Origin: Bacteroidota bacterium
Lineage (GTDB): Bacteria > Bacteroidota > Bacteroidia > Palsa-965
DNA: 64,000 bases
Direction: 5' to 3'
Assembly (NCBI GenBank): GCA_020402865.1
Contig: JADBYT010000012.1
Span: forward strand, 62,001-126,000
Numbering within the stretch: the first letter of the stretch is position 1; the number at the start of each line of letters is the position of its first letter. Positions 53,167 through 63,200 of this stretch are shown one piece after another. Below the pieces are notes generated by a model. The model worked only from the letters and a program-made list of their open reading frames with translations, searched no databases and was not told where the DNA came from. Made by a program: the position numbers and the translations under genes.

Positions 53167-54624
53167 ATGAAGATTATTTACACGATTTTATTATGCTTGA
53201 TTTCACCCGCTTTTGTATTGGCACAAACTAATCTTGTGCGTAATCCTTCATTTGAATTTGATACCATTGCCCCGCCGGTAGATCAGTTCAACTGGCACAG
53301 GTATGAGTCGTGGATGTCGGACCGGGCAAGCGATGCAGCCAATCCGCAAATTGTACTTACAAAAGACTGGTATCAAACCACTAAGGGCACGCCCGACTAT
53401 TTCAACTCGTGGCAGTCGAGTCACGTGGGTTTTGCCACAAAAAACGCCCGCACCGGAAAAGGGCGAATGGGTATTATAGCCGGCGTATGCCACCACAGCC
53501 CCGCCTCTTGGCTGATTTACCAGAACGGCTACTCAGAATATGTATCCACACGGCTAACCCAACCGCTGGAAGCTGGCAAAACCTATTGTGTGCGCTACTA
53601 CACGGCACTCGACCGCAAATCGAATTTTGCCGCTGCACGCATGGGAGCACTGCTCACCCGCGACAGCATGCTCATGCCGGAGTATGAACAGCAAATCTGG
53701 CAACAGCAACCGCAGGTAATGAACGACAGTAACCGCTACATTACCGCAAACATGGGCTGGGTAATGATTTGCGATACGTTTATCGCAAAAGGTGGCGAGG
53801 AATTTCTCACACTCGGCAATTTCGATTTTTACCGTCCGCGAAACATCCACAAAGTAAACCACAAACTGCATGGCGGTATCCGCTGGAGTCCGATGGATAA
53901 GTTTGCGTATTACTACATTGATGATGTGAGTGTGACTGAAGTGCCGGATGATGCACCGGTTTGTGCAATTACGCGCGATAGTGTGGCGCGGAATAATCTC
54001 CTGCTGATTATTGACATTGAGAAAAACGAGCTGGATGTGGTGGCCGTGCAAACTGCGGTACATCAACTTGCGCAAACCATCAATCACAATGACATGATTA
54101 CGCTTGTAATTCATTCACCAAATGGCGGGCAGGTACTTCTGGAAAACTGTCCTGCCGATTCATTAGAAAAGATCAGCGCGGCACTTGGGCAAATTCGTTT
54201 AAGTGAACATCTGAAAAATAACTACACCGCTGTATGGGGTTATGAAGCCTTGCTTAAAAATTATTTACGTGATGGGAATAATCATGCAATTCTTATTACA
54301 AACAGGGAATTTAGCTATGACAGAAATAATTCGCACGTGATAGAAGATGCGGGGTATTATCGGGATGTAAAGTTTTCGATGATTATGCTTGATAACAAAA
54401 CAGCTCCGCGAAAAATGGAAAAACTGGTTGAAGAAAATAACGGGAATATCTTGGGCGCGGACGAAAAAACGCTTGCGGATGTGCTTGTGAAACAGGTTCC
54501 GCTTGAACAGCAAGACACGAAATATTCGGGGAAGAAAAACTATGTCATTGCCAGCTGGATATTTCTAAGCAAGGTGCTTCCGGTGTTGCTGGTGGTGATT
54601 TTGTTTGGGGCGAGAGGGATGTGA
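53167..54624 (+). CDS. Secreted VWA-like protein with C-terminal membrane anchor
   Basis: A 485-residue protein: signal peptide (IIYTILLCLISPAFVLAQ), an N-terminal beta domain opening NLVRNPSFEFDT (about residues 20-260; a carbohydrate-binding-like jelly roll is possible), then a von Willebrand A-like fold from NNLLLIIDIEKNEL. The metal site DxSxS is not kept (DIEKN), so it probably binds partners without metal. The last 23 residues form a membrane helix (SWIFLSKVLPVLLVVILFGARGM). The DNA for that tail is duplicated 1.3 kb downstream. Function unknown. Confidence 0.72.
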   Translation: MKIIYTILLCLISPAFVLAQTNLVRNPSFEFDTIAPPVDQFNWHRYESWMSDRASDAANPQIVLTKDWYQTTKGTPDYFNSWQSSHVGFATKNARTGKGRMGIIAGVCHHSPASWLIYQNGYSEYVSTRLTQPLEAGKTYCVRYYTALDRKSNFAAARMGALLTRDSMLMPEYEQQIWQQQPQVMNDSNRYITANMGWVMICDTFIAKGGEEFLTLGNFDFYRPRNIHKVNHKLHGGIRWSPMDKFAYYYIDDVSVTEVPDDAPVCAITRDSVARNNLLLIIDIEKNELDVVAVQTAVHQLAQTINHNDMITLVIHSPNGGQVLLENCPADSLEKISAALGQIRLSEHLKNNYTAVWGYEALLKNYLRDGNNHAILITNREFSYDRNNSHVIEDAGYYRDVKFSMIMLDNKTAPRKMEKLVEENNGNILGADEKTLADVLVKQVPLEQQDTKYSGKKNYVIASWIFLSKVLPVLLVVILFGARGM

Positions 54625-54810
54625 GAAGGAGAATGAATGTGAGAATGAGTAGTTGTATTTGACGGGAAGTTTCTGGTAATATTATTGGTGGATGTAAGCA
54701 CTCTCGCGGCAAGTTGCAAACTTGCGAAAAGGTGGAGAAAAGTTTATCCGGCTTTGCCGGGGTAAACTTTCATCAGCGTTGTTTTATCCGATTTTGCGGG
54801 TGTAAACCTT
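54551..54810 (+). repeat. Direct repeat, copy 1 (left boundary of AT-rich cassette)
   Basis: This stretch, beginning inside the last 74 bp of the VWA-like gene, reappears at 55846-56105 at an offset of 1,295 bp. The first 221 bp differ at three positions (including ATG to GTG in the last codon); the last 39 bp, around a decayed palindrome, differ at about ten. It includes the palindromes GCAAGTT/AACTTGC (54709-54725) and AAAGTTTA-CCGGC/GCCGG-TAAACTTT (54739-54770). Confidence 0.9.
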
Positions 54811-54953
54811 CTTCCTATGATTACAGCATTATTAGATTTTCTTTTTTTGCAAACCCCACATCATTAATTAAGTGTCAATAAATTACAATATCACAGAATT
54901 AAAATCAATAGATCTAGGGATATAAATACATAGAATAATCTTCATTTTTGAGT

Positions 54954-55838
54954 ATGGAAATAGGTCGTGTTTTATCAGTTAAAGATATTTTTGGATACAT
55001 TATTCCTGGCGGAATAATCATGGTATGCCTCCTAATATTAAAAAACTGGATACTAATTTCGGTACACACTGGAGTTATTCAAGAAATAGACCTCTGTTTA
55101 TTTAATAAATATCCCTTATGGAAGTGGATTATAATAATTATATTATCAGTAGGAATTGGTTTTATTAATGCTGCTGTAATGAAAAACCTATCAATTATTT
55201 TAGGACAACTTACAAAAGACAATAGTGAAATCAGTATTCGACTAAGAGATTTTCTCAGAAAAATAAAAATAAAACCCAATGGAATTTCCTCAATAATTAA
55301 AGGAATTATTTTTTTTAGTCGAGCTATTAGTTCTACAATAAGAGTTAATGATGTAAAACTAGATAAACATTTAATTTCCTCAATCATTGAAATTGCAATT
55401 GAGGATTTACCATTTTATTCCAAATACAGCTCTGTCAACATCAACGAAAAGTCAATTTCATTTAGGGAACGAGAGATTATGGAGAATGATGACTTTATTT
55501 ATGAATGTAGGGACAGAGTCTATATGAACCATAGAAATGATAATGACTCAGTTTTAATGAAACACTTGGATAGACTTTCAAGTAAAGAACAACTAATGCT
55601 AAATTTGGTTATACCCATAATGGTACTCGCATTTATATATATGTTTGGATTTTACAGACATGGTGATTCTTCAGAAATTTGGTTATTGATAGCAATTTTT
55701 GTAAGCCTTGTTTCAGGTTTTATATGTAAGTGGGCCCACGGCTACTGGAAAATGAGCTGGGCACAGGAAGTTTATCTTATATACTATTTATCTGTACTTG
55801 AAAAACGCAAAAACACCACTATCCAGACATCAGAGTAA
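54954..55838 (+). CDS. AT-rich four-helix membrane protein
   Basis: A 294-residue protein with two membrane helices near the N-terminus (DIFGYIIPGGIIMVCLLIL and WIIIIILSVGIGFINAAVM), a soluble middle of about 140 residues rich in lysine, isoleucine and asparagine, and two helices near the C-terminus (LVIPIMVLAFIYMFGFY and IWLLIAIFVSLVSGFICKWA). ATG at 54954 preferred; TTG at 54948 is an alternative. Codon use is strongly AT-rich, unlike its neighbours, and it lies between two long direct repeats: a likely acquired gene. The DIFGYIIPG opening resembles unnamed membrane proteins seen in accessory regions. No function can be assigned. Confidence 0.75.
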   Translation: MEIGRVLSVKDIFGYIIPGGIIMVCLLILKNWILISVHTGVIQEIDLCLFNKYPLWKWIIIIILSVGIGFINAAVMKNLSIILGQLTKDNSEISIRLRDFLRKIKIKPNGISSIIKGIIFFSRAISSTIRVNDVKLDKHLISSIIEIAIEDLPFYSKYSSVNINEKSISFREREIMENDDFIYECRDRVYMNHRNDNDSVLMKHLDRLSSKEQLMLNLVIPIMVLAFIYMFGFYRHGDSSEIWLLIAIFVSLVSGFICKWAHGYWKMSWAQEVYLIYYLSVLEKRKNTTIQTSE

Positions 55839-55845
55839 TACTGCA

Positions 55846-56105
55846 CCAGCTGGATATTTCTAAGCAAGGTGCTTCCGGTGTTGCTGGTGGTGATTTTGTT
55901 TGGGGCGAGAGGGGTGTGAGAAGGAGAATGAATGTGAGAATGAGTAGTTGTATTTGACGGGAAGTTTCTGGTAATATTATTGGTGGATGTAAGCACTCTC
56001 GCGGCAAGTTGCAAACTTGCGAAAAGGTGGAGATAAGTTTATCCGGCTTTGCCGGTGTAAACTTTCCTCAGCTATGGGTTATCCGGCTTTGCCGGGGTAA
56101 ACTTT
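55846..56105 (+). repeat. Direct repeat, copy 2 (right boundary of AT-rich cassette)
   Basis: Second copy of 54551-54810. It starts 8 nt after the stop of the AT-rich gene and keeps a remnant of the VWA-like gene tail (23 codons, now ending GTG TGA), in frame with the stop codon of the AT-rich gene. The palindromes are better preserved here than in copy 1. Confidence 0.9.
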
Positions 56106-56113
56106 CCTCAGCT
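56034..56113. repeat. Tandem palindromes (REP-like)
   Basis: Two copies of a 33-bp unit around CCGGCTTTGCCGG with AAACTTTCCTCAGCT (56041-56073 and 56081-56113, 40-bp period, one mismatch). Each can fold as a hairpin, the first with outer arms AAGTTTA/TAAACTT. The same core is found at 54739-54770 and at 4782-4820. Confidence 0.75.
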
Positions 56114-56157
56114 GGCGCTTGTCAGCCTTTGCCTGCAGCTACGCTGCATGTGAGTAA

Positions 56158-59100
56158 TTATTCGGTTTCCTGCTGGATGTCAATCATCGGCTTCAGTGCC
56201 ACCAGCGCAGCGGCAATAGAAGCAACACCTTCAAACGTTAGTGTGAGTTTGTTGTTGGCTTCTTTCATTTTAGCTGCGCGGGGATTGGCCTGAACGAATT
56301 TGAGTACAGAAGTAAATGCGTCAGACGAATAGTAGGGTGATTGCTGATTGCTGATGAAGTAGCAAATCATTTTTCCGTTTTTGAGCAGCACTTTTTCGAT
56401 GCCGATATCCATGGCTATCCAGCGCAGGCGCACCGCATCAATGAGTTCAGTTACCGATTCGGGGACAGGGCCGAAACGGTCGCGGAGCATGCTTTCGAAA
56501 CGCATGAGGTCGTTGTCGGTCTGGCTGTCATCGAGCTGGCGGTAGAGTGCCAGACGTTCGGTGATGGTTTGCACATAGCCGTCGGGGATGTGAATGCCGA
56601 GATCGGTGTCGATTTGTGTATCTTTTACATACACGCCGATGTGGCGGGCGTTTGGATCATCGCGGCGGCGGGTTTTGCGTTGCTGTTCTTCTTCGCGGAA
56701 GAGGTCTTTAAACTCGGTTTCCTTAAGTTCCTGAATGGCTTCGTCGAGAATTTTCTGATACATATCAAAACCAATATCGGAGATGAAGCCGCTTTGTTCG
56801 CCGCCCAGCAGGTTGCCTGCGCCGCGTATGTCAAGGTCGCGCAGGGCAATGTGGAAGCCGCTGCCGAGGTCGGAAAATTCTTCAATGGCTTTGAGCCTGC
56901 GCTGCGCCTCGCTGGTGAGCATAAACGGCGGCGGCGTAAACAGGTAACAGAATGCCTTTCGGTTTGAGCGGCCCACGCGGCCGCGCATCTGGTGCAAATC
57001 GCTGAGACCAAACATGTGTGCATCGGTAATAATTATCGTGTTTGCGTTGCTCACATCAAGGCCCGATTCGATAATGGTGGTGGCCACCAGCACATCGTAT
57101 TCGCCTTCAATGAAATCGACCATTGCCTGCTCCAGCTTCCCGGCTTCAAGCTGTCCGTGCGCCATTACCACACGTGCATCGGGACAAAGCCGCGAAACCA
57201 TTCCGGCAATTTCGGGCAGGGTCTGCACGCGGTTATGCACCACAAACACCTGTCCGCCCCGCTGCATTTCATACGAAACTGCATCGCGTATTACCTCTTC
57301 ATTAAACGTATGCAGCTCGGTTTGCACCGGAAAACGGTTTGGCGGCGGCGTGTTGATCACACTCAGGTCGCGCGCACTCATGAGCGAAAACTGCAGCGTG
57401 CGCGGAATAGGCGTAGCCGTGAGCGTAAGCGTATCCACGTTTGTTTTCATGGTCTTGAGCTTATCTTTCACGGCTACACCAAACTTTTGCTCTTCATCAA
57501 TTACAAGCAAACCAAGATCTTTAAACTTGATATCTTTGCTTGTAAGTGTGTGCGTACCAATGAGAATATCAATTTTCCCTTCGGCCAGTTTCTCAAGCAC
57601 TTCCTTCTTTTCTTTTGCTGTGCGGAAGCGGTTGAGGTAATCTACTTTGGCCGGAAAATCCTTCAGCCTGTCGCGGAATGTTTTGTAGTGCTGCAATGCA
57701 AGAATGGTAGTAGGCACAAGCACAGCCACCTGCTTACTGTCGCACACGGCTTTAAACGCGGCGCGAATAGCCACCTCTGTTTTCCCAAATCCCACATCAC
57801 CACACACAAGTCTGTCCATCGGCGCATCGCTTTCCATATCGCGTTTTACGTCCTGCGTAGCTTTAAGCTGGTCGGGCGTATCTTCATAAATGAATGAAGC
57901 CTCAAGCTCGTTCTGCAAATAATTGTCCTGCTGAAACGCGTGCCCCACCTGCGCTTTACGTGATGCGTAGAGTTTGATAAGATCGAAGGCTATTTCCTTC
58001 ACCTTCGTCTTTGTTTTCTGCTTGAGGTTCTGCCACGAAGCCGAGCCGATTTTATCAATGCGCGGCACCTCGCCTTCTTTACCGGCGTATTTCGCAATGC
58101 GGTGCAGCGAATGGATACTCACGTAAAGCACATCGTTATCGCGGTACATGAGGCGTATGGCTTCCTGTACTTTGCCGTTCACCTCCATTTTTTCAAGACC
58201 GGCAAAACGCCCCACGCCGTGGTCGATGTGAGTTACGTAATCGCCGGGCTGCAGGCCGCGCAGTTCTTTGAGCGTCATGGCTTCTTTCTTGCGCTGATAG
58301 CCGTCGCGCAGGCGGAAGCGGTGGTAACGTTCAAAGATCTGGTGATCGGTAAAGCAGGCTATTTTCAGCTTGTGATCGATAAAGCCTTCGTGAATGGAAG
58401 CCACAAGCGGCGTGTAATCAATACGCCGGCCAATATCGTCGAAGATGGCGCGGATGCGTTCGGCCTGCTTGGCGTTATCGGCAAAGATCAGGTTGCGGTA
58501 GCCGTTGGTGGTGTGTTTGGAAAGTGTTTGCGTGAGCAGGTCGAAGTTTTTATTGAATGCCGGCTGCGGCACAACGGTAAACGTTAAGCTGTGTGAAGCC
58601 TTGAGGGCAAAGCGATTTCCGAACTCTACGGCCGTAAGCTTTTCGAGTGAACGGCGAAAATCGTCGGCACCAATGTATTGCTCTTCGGGCGAAAGCCTGC
58701 GCACGGTGCTGCCTTCCACTTCGGTGCTGAAAATTTTCTGCGCCTGTTCAAACTCTTTCTGGATAAGCCCTTCGGCCTGCTCAATATCCATGAGCCACAA
58801 CGCCTGGCTGAATTTTCCGTTGCCTGCCGAGATGAAGTAATCGAAAAACGATTCACGGCTTTCGGCCAGCAGCTTACCCTGCACGTTGGGAATAATGGTA
58901 AGGCGGTCGAGATTTTTTAACGAAAGCTGCGTGAGCGGGTCAAAGGTGCGGATGGAATCTACTTCATCGCCAAAAAATTCGATGCGGTACGGATGTTCGT
59001 TGGCAAAGGAAAACACATCCACAATGCCTCCGCGTACCGCATATTGCCCGGCTTCATACACATAATCCACATGCTCAAAGCCGTATTCAAAAAGCAGATC

Positions 59101-59601
59101 GGTGACAAACGCAATCGACACTTTTTCGCTGCGTTTGAGTTCGAGTGTATTTTTGGCGAGGAGTTGCCGTGTCACCACTTTTTCCGACAGCGCCTGCGGA
59201 TACGTAACCACTACTGCACGCCCGTCGCGGCGTATGCGGTCGAGCACTTCGGCTCGCAGCAGTACATTGGCATTGTCGGTTTCTTCAATCTGGTAAGGCC
59301 GGCGGTACGAAGCAGGAAAGAACACGAGCGGAATTTCCAGCTTTTCGTCGCCTGCTTCATTGGTGGTGGTGAGCAGTGTTTCGAGGTCGTTCAGGAAATA
59401 CGCGGCAGCTTCTTTATCGGGCAGCACAAACATGTGCGAGAGCGGTGTTTCACGCATCACTGCTGCCGCAATAACCGCCGGCAACGAGCCCGCCAGTCCG
59501 CGTAAATGCACACGTGCAGGTTGTGTTTCGCCAAAAGCGGCAGTAAGTTCGCGCACCTGTGTATCGGCGGCATATTGCTGTTGTAATTCCTGTAACGTCA
59601 C
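56158..59601 (-). CDS. mfd: Transcription-repair coupling factor Mfd
   Basis: A 1147-residue protein of full family length. In order: UvrB-like N-terminal modules, the RNA-polymerase-interacting domain with LQPGDYVTHIDHGVGRFAGL, the RecG-like translocase with Walker A GDVGFGKTEVAIRAAF, Walker B LLVIDEEQKFGV, TATPIPRTL, and helicase motifs including QMRGRVGRSNRKAFCYL, then the TRCF C-terminal domain (about 1000-1147). It frees stalled RNA polymerase and recruits UvrA. The start codon is GTG, preceded by AAGG. Hairpin CTCCGTTTC/GAAACGGAG at 59657-59679 lies upstream. Its 3' end faces the palindromes at 56.1 kb. Confidence 0.97.
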   Translation of the reverse strand: MTLQELQQQYAADTQVRELTAAFGETQPARVHLRGLAGSLPAVIAAAVMRETPLSHMFVLPDKEAAAYFLNDLETLLTTTNEAGDEKLEIPLVFFPASYRRPYQIEETDNANVLLRAEVLDRIRRDGRAVVVTYPQALSEKVVTRQLLAKNTLELKRSEKVSIAFVTDLLFEYGFEHVDYVYEAGQYAVRGGIVDVFSFANEHPYRIEFFGDEVDSIRTFDPLTQLSLKNLDRLTIIPNVQGKLLAESRESFFDYFISAGNGKFSQALWLMDIEQAEGLIQKEFEQAQKIFSTEVEGSTVRRLSPEEQYIGADDFRRSLEKLTAVEFGNRFALKASHSLTFTVVPQPAFNKNFDLLTQTLSKHTTNGYRNLIFADNAKQAERIRAIFDDIGRRIDYTPLVASIHEGFIDHKLKIACFTDHQIFERYHRFRLRDGYQRKKEAMTLKELRGLQPGDYVTHIDHGVGRFAGLEKMEVNGKVQEAIRLMYRDNDVLYVSIHSLHRIAKYAGKEGEVPRIDKIGSASWQNLKQKTKTKVKEIAFDLIKLYASRKAQVGHAFQQDNYLQNELEASFIYEDTPDQLKATQDVKRDMESDAPMDRLVCGDVGFGKTEVAIRAAFKAVCDSKQVAVLVPTTILALQHYKTFRDRLKDFPAKVDYLNRFRTAKEKKEVLEKLAEGKIDILIGTHTLTSKDIKFKDLGLLVIDEEQKFGVAVKDKLKTMKTNVDTLTLTATPIPRTLQFSLMSARDLSVINTPPPNRFPVQTELHTFNEEVIRDAVSYEMQRGGQVFVVHNRVQTLPEIAGMVSRLCPDARVVMAHGQLEAGKLEQAMVDFIEGEYDVLVATTIIESGLDVSNANTIIITDAHMFGLSDLHQMRGRVGRSNRKAFCYLFTPPPFMLTSEAQRRLKAIEEFSDLGSGFHIALRDLDIRGAGNLLGGEQSGFISDIGFDMYQKILDEAIQELKETEFKDLFREEEQQRKTRRRDDPNARHIGVYVKDTQIDTDLGIHIPDGYVQTITERLALYRQLDDSQTDNDLMRFESMLRDRFGPVPESVTELIDAVRLRWIAMDIGIEKVLLKNGKMICYFISNQQSPYYSSDAFTSVLKFVQANPRAAKMKEANNKLTLTFEGVASIAAALVALKPMIDIQQETE

Positions 59602-59785
59602 CTTACCTTACTTTTAATTGTAGCTGCAAAACAGCAAAAGCCCGAAAGCACGTTTGCTCCGTTTCGGAATGAAACGGAGTGTTGCGGCCTGTGGCTGAAC
59701 TGAAATTGCGTGGCAAAGGTAAGGGTTTGCGGGATTCTCAAATGGTCCCCCGCATTAATCATAAGCTGCACAACATTAAATTAAC

Positions 59786-60220
59786 TCAGGCATTTTCATT
59801 GCTGCGAATTTCCATCAACTCACCTATCCTGCTTTCTACACTCACACGCCACACTTCCGTAGTTTCATACATTTTCACTTCATACCTGAAAAACGTATTA
59901 TCGTCCGCATCGTCCTGAAATAAGCTGCTTACTGAAATAATTTGTTCTGACTTCCTGCCTTTTTCAAAATACTGTTTACACGCCGTGTTATTTTTATAAG
60001 GCAAAAAGGGCTTTTGCAGAAAATACACCAGTAATCCGTCCCCGCCAATCACTGCAAACTTTTCATCGCGTGAAATCAGCGCACAGGAAGGGTCTCCGTA
60101 AAAATGACCAAGAAATTTTGTAGCCCGTTGTGCTGTTTTAAAATCAAGAAATGCGCTTTCATATTCGTGTGTCACGAGATAGTTTTCACTTTCGGCAAGT
60201 ATGTTATCGCGTTCCCCCAT
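59786..60220 (-). CDS. Hypothetical protein coupled to the propeller/SpoIIE gene
   Basis: A 144-residue soluble protein with mixed alpha/beta character (YESAFLDFKTAQRATKFLGHF, FAVIGGDGLLVYFLQKPF, RYEVKMYETTEVWRVSVES). No family recognised. ATG at 60220 shares one base with the TGA of the upstream phosphatase gene, so it is translated as part of the same message. It may be a partner or target of the phosphatase, which is inference from position. Confidence 0.65.
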   Translation of the reverse strand: MGERDNILAESENYLVTHEYESAFLDFKTAQRATKFLGHFYGDPSCALISRDEKFAVIGGDGLLVYFLQKPFLPYKNNTACKQYFEKGRKSEQIISVSSLFQDDADDNTFFRYEVKMYETTEVWRVSVESRIGELMEIRSNENA

Positions 60221-63200
60221 CAAAACCGCACACCCATCACCAGAATATCATCCACCTGCTCATTCGCACCCATCCACGCTTTCAGTTCCTCATCCATCTT
60301 CGCATTCTGAATATTCATTGGTTGCGAATGTATTGTGCTGAGTAAAGTTTTAAAACGCGAATACAAATACTTCTTCCCTTTTTCGCCTCCAAACTGATCG
60401 GGATAGCCGTCGGTGAAAAGGTAAATGGCGTCGCCGGGGGCGATGTCGATTGTGGTTTCGGTGAAGGGATGGAGTACATCGCCGTAAGCGCCGATGGGTT
60501 GTGCGTTGGTTTTGTATTCGGTGAGTGAGCCTGCGCGGAAATGATAAAGCGGATTGTTTGCGCCGCTGAAGATGAGTTTACCGGTGTGGCGTTCCCAGCA
60601 GCAGAGCACCATGTCCATGCCGTCGCGGTTTTCGGAATCGGCGCCGCGCTGGCGCAGGGCAAGCATAAGTTTATCGCGCAGGGTGTTGAGGATGTGTGCG
60701 GGCGAAGGCGTTTCTTCTTCGTTGAGAATTTCGTGCAGGAGTGAGTTACCGATGATGCTCATGAATGCGCCCGGCACGCCATGCCCGGTGCAGTCGATGG
60801 CGGCAAAATAAATACGGTCGCCTTTGGGGAAATGCCAGTAGAAATCGCCGCTCACCACATCGCGCGGACGGAAGAACACGAAATGATCGGTGAATGTTTT
60901 GGCGAGTTCCTTGGCCTCGGGCAGCATGGCGGTTTGAATACGGCGTGCGTAGTTGATACTGTCTTTAATGTCTTTGTAGGCCACCGAAAGCTGGTCGTTG
61001 GCCACGCGCAACTCGGCAGTACGTTCCTGCACGCGGTCTTCGAGCACTTTTTTCTCGCGCTGCAAGCGTGCGGTGCGCGTGCGGATAAATGCATAAATGC
61101 CGGCCACACTCAGCAAGGCCATGAGGGCAATGAACCACCATGTTTTCCAGAACGGCGGGCGAATGGAAAACGGATAGCTGAATACCACATTGCTCCACAC
61201 GCCGTCGCGGTTTTGTGCTTTTACCACAAAACGGTAATCGCGGCCGGGCGGAATGTTGGTGTACACTGCTTCGTTGCCTGTAGTAAGCGGCGACCAGTTA
61301 TCATCAAGCCCTTCGAGCATAAACTGATAGCGCACATTGTCGGTGCTGAGCGCCTGAAAGTCGAACGTAAGGTGATTATCGCGGTAGCTGAATACGGGAT
61401 TGAGCGGGTAACCTTTTAACGGATCTGGCGTGAGGCCGAGTTTGGCCCAGTCGGCCGGCTGATAAAACAAACGAATGCCGTTGAGCACAACTGCCGGCGG
61501 GTTGGTATTTGGAAAATCAAGGCGCTGATTCCAGCGGGCAAGTCCTTCGCCTGTTCCCATCCACACCAATCCGTTTTTATCTTCAAACAAGGCATTCTGG
61601 CTTACTTCCGGGCTTCTCATTCCGTCGCCGGTACCAATAAATTTAAGCTTCGACACTGTAAATCCGCCTCCGAAAGCAAGCACATTGATGCCTTTATCTG
61701 TACCCACCCAAAGCTGACCTTTGCTGTCGGTTAAAAGCGCATAAATCAGGTCGGAGCAAAGCCCTTGGGCCGAACTGATTACCGTAAACCGGCCACCGCT
61801 GAAACAGGAAATTCCGTTATCGCTGGTACCGAAATACAAACTGCCACCGGCACCGGTTGTTGCAGACCAGACGGTGTTATCGCCAAGCCCTTCCTTTTCG
61901 GTAAATGGGGTGGTTTTGCCATCAGGGGCAAAACGAATTACGCCCTGCTGCAGCGTGCCTATCCAGATATTTCCGGCATTGTCTTCGCACATTGAAAGCA
62001 GGTTGTTTGTTGGCAATCCGGTGCTGTCGGTAAAACGGCGGAACTGGTCTTTCTGTTCGCTGGCGGGAAACACGGCCAAACCGTTTCCGTATGAAATTAC
62101 CCAGACATTCCCGCTTCTGTCGCAGTGAATACGAGGTATGGTGCGTGTGGCAAAGTAAGTGTTATAGGTAGCTGTTTCGGGAAGTTTTTCCCATTTGCCG
62201 TTTTGCCAGCCAAGTACCACAAAACCTTCGGGCTGGTTTTCGCAACCCACCCAAAGACGGCCTTTACGGTCTTCGCAGATCGCAGTAACCGAATGTCCGT
62301 TGAGTTCGGGAATATCTACCGGCACCATTTTGTTTTCTATAATTTGCAGCAAGCCGCCATTGGACACACCAGCCAGCTGATTGCCCCGGCTGTCGGTAAA
62401 AAAAGCCGTAACCACTTTTCGCGGCAGCCCTTCCTTGTCGGTATAATGCACAATGGCTTCGTTACGGAACAAACAAAGTCCGGCTGTAGTGCCAATCCAG
62501 ATGTTGCCTTCCGCATCTTCAATAAGCGAAAGGATATTGTTTGAAGGCAGTCCGTTTGCTTCGGTGTAAAGAAAAGAGCCTGCTGCATTGTATTTGTAGA
62601 GGCCGGTTTTGGCGGCTATCCAGTAATTGCCGTGGTGGTCTTCCACCATGCCTGAAATGAGCCCGCCTTCAATTTCGGGCACGGCAAGATGCCGCGCCTT
62701 ACCGTTTTTTCCCAAAATATCAATGCCTTTGGATACCGATGCCAGCCACACTTCTCCTTTCGAATCGGCCAGAATGGAGTAATAGGAAGTAGCCGTTAAT
62801 CCGTTATCTGCATTGTAGTTGGTAAACGTTTTCCCGTCGAAACTGAATACCCCTTTCCCACGCGACCCAAGCCACACAAGCCCCTTCTGATCAATTGTAC
62901 CTTTCAGCAGGTGTGAGGCCGGAAGTCCGTTTTTTTCATTGAACACATCAAAATCCTTCCCGTTAAACCGGGCCAGTCCGCCACCAAAAGTAGTCACAAG
63001 CATATTCCCCGCCTTGTCGGGAAAAACAGCATATACGGTATTGTGCGGCAGTGCCTTCGGATTTTTTTTGTCTTTATCCTCCTGAAAAACAGTGAACCCT
63101 GTTCCGTCATATTTTGCTACACCAAAACCATAGGTGGCAATCCAGATATTCCCCTTCCCGTCTTCCGAAATGGAGGTAATGTCGTTCCCGGGTAATCCGT

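Noticed and set aside
54625-56157. CRISPR-like repeats
   Set aside because: The repeated units are palindromes with irregular spacing and one long duplication, not equal direct repeats with unique spacers, and no cas gene is nearby.
56992-57897. Long plus-strand open frame of 301 codons opposite mfd
   Set aside because: It is the shadow of Mfd codon bias; the protein is rich in histidine and cysteine without any fold, and Mfd motifs are complete on the other strand.
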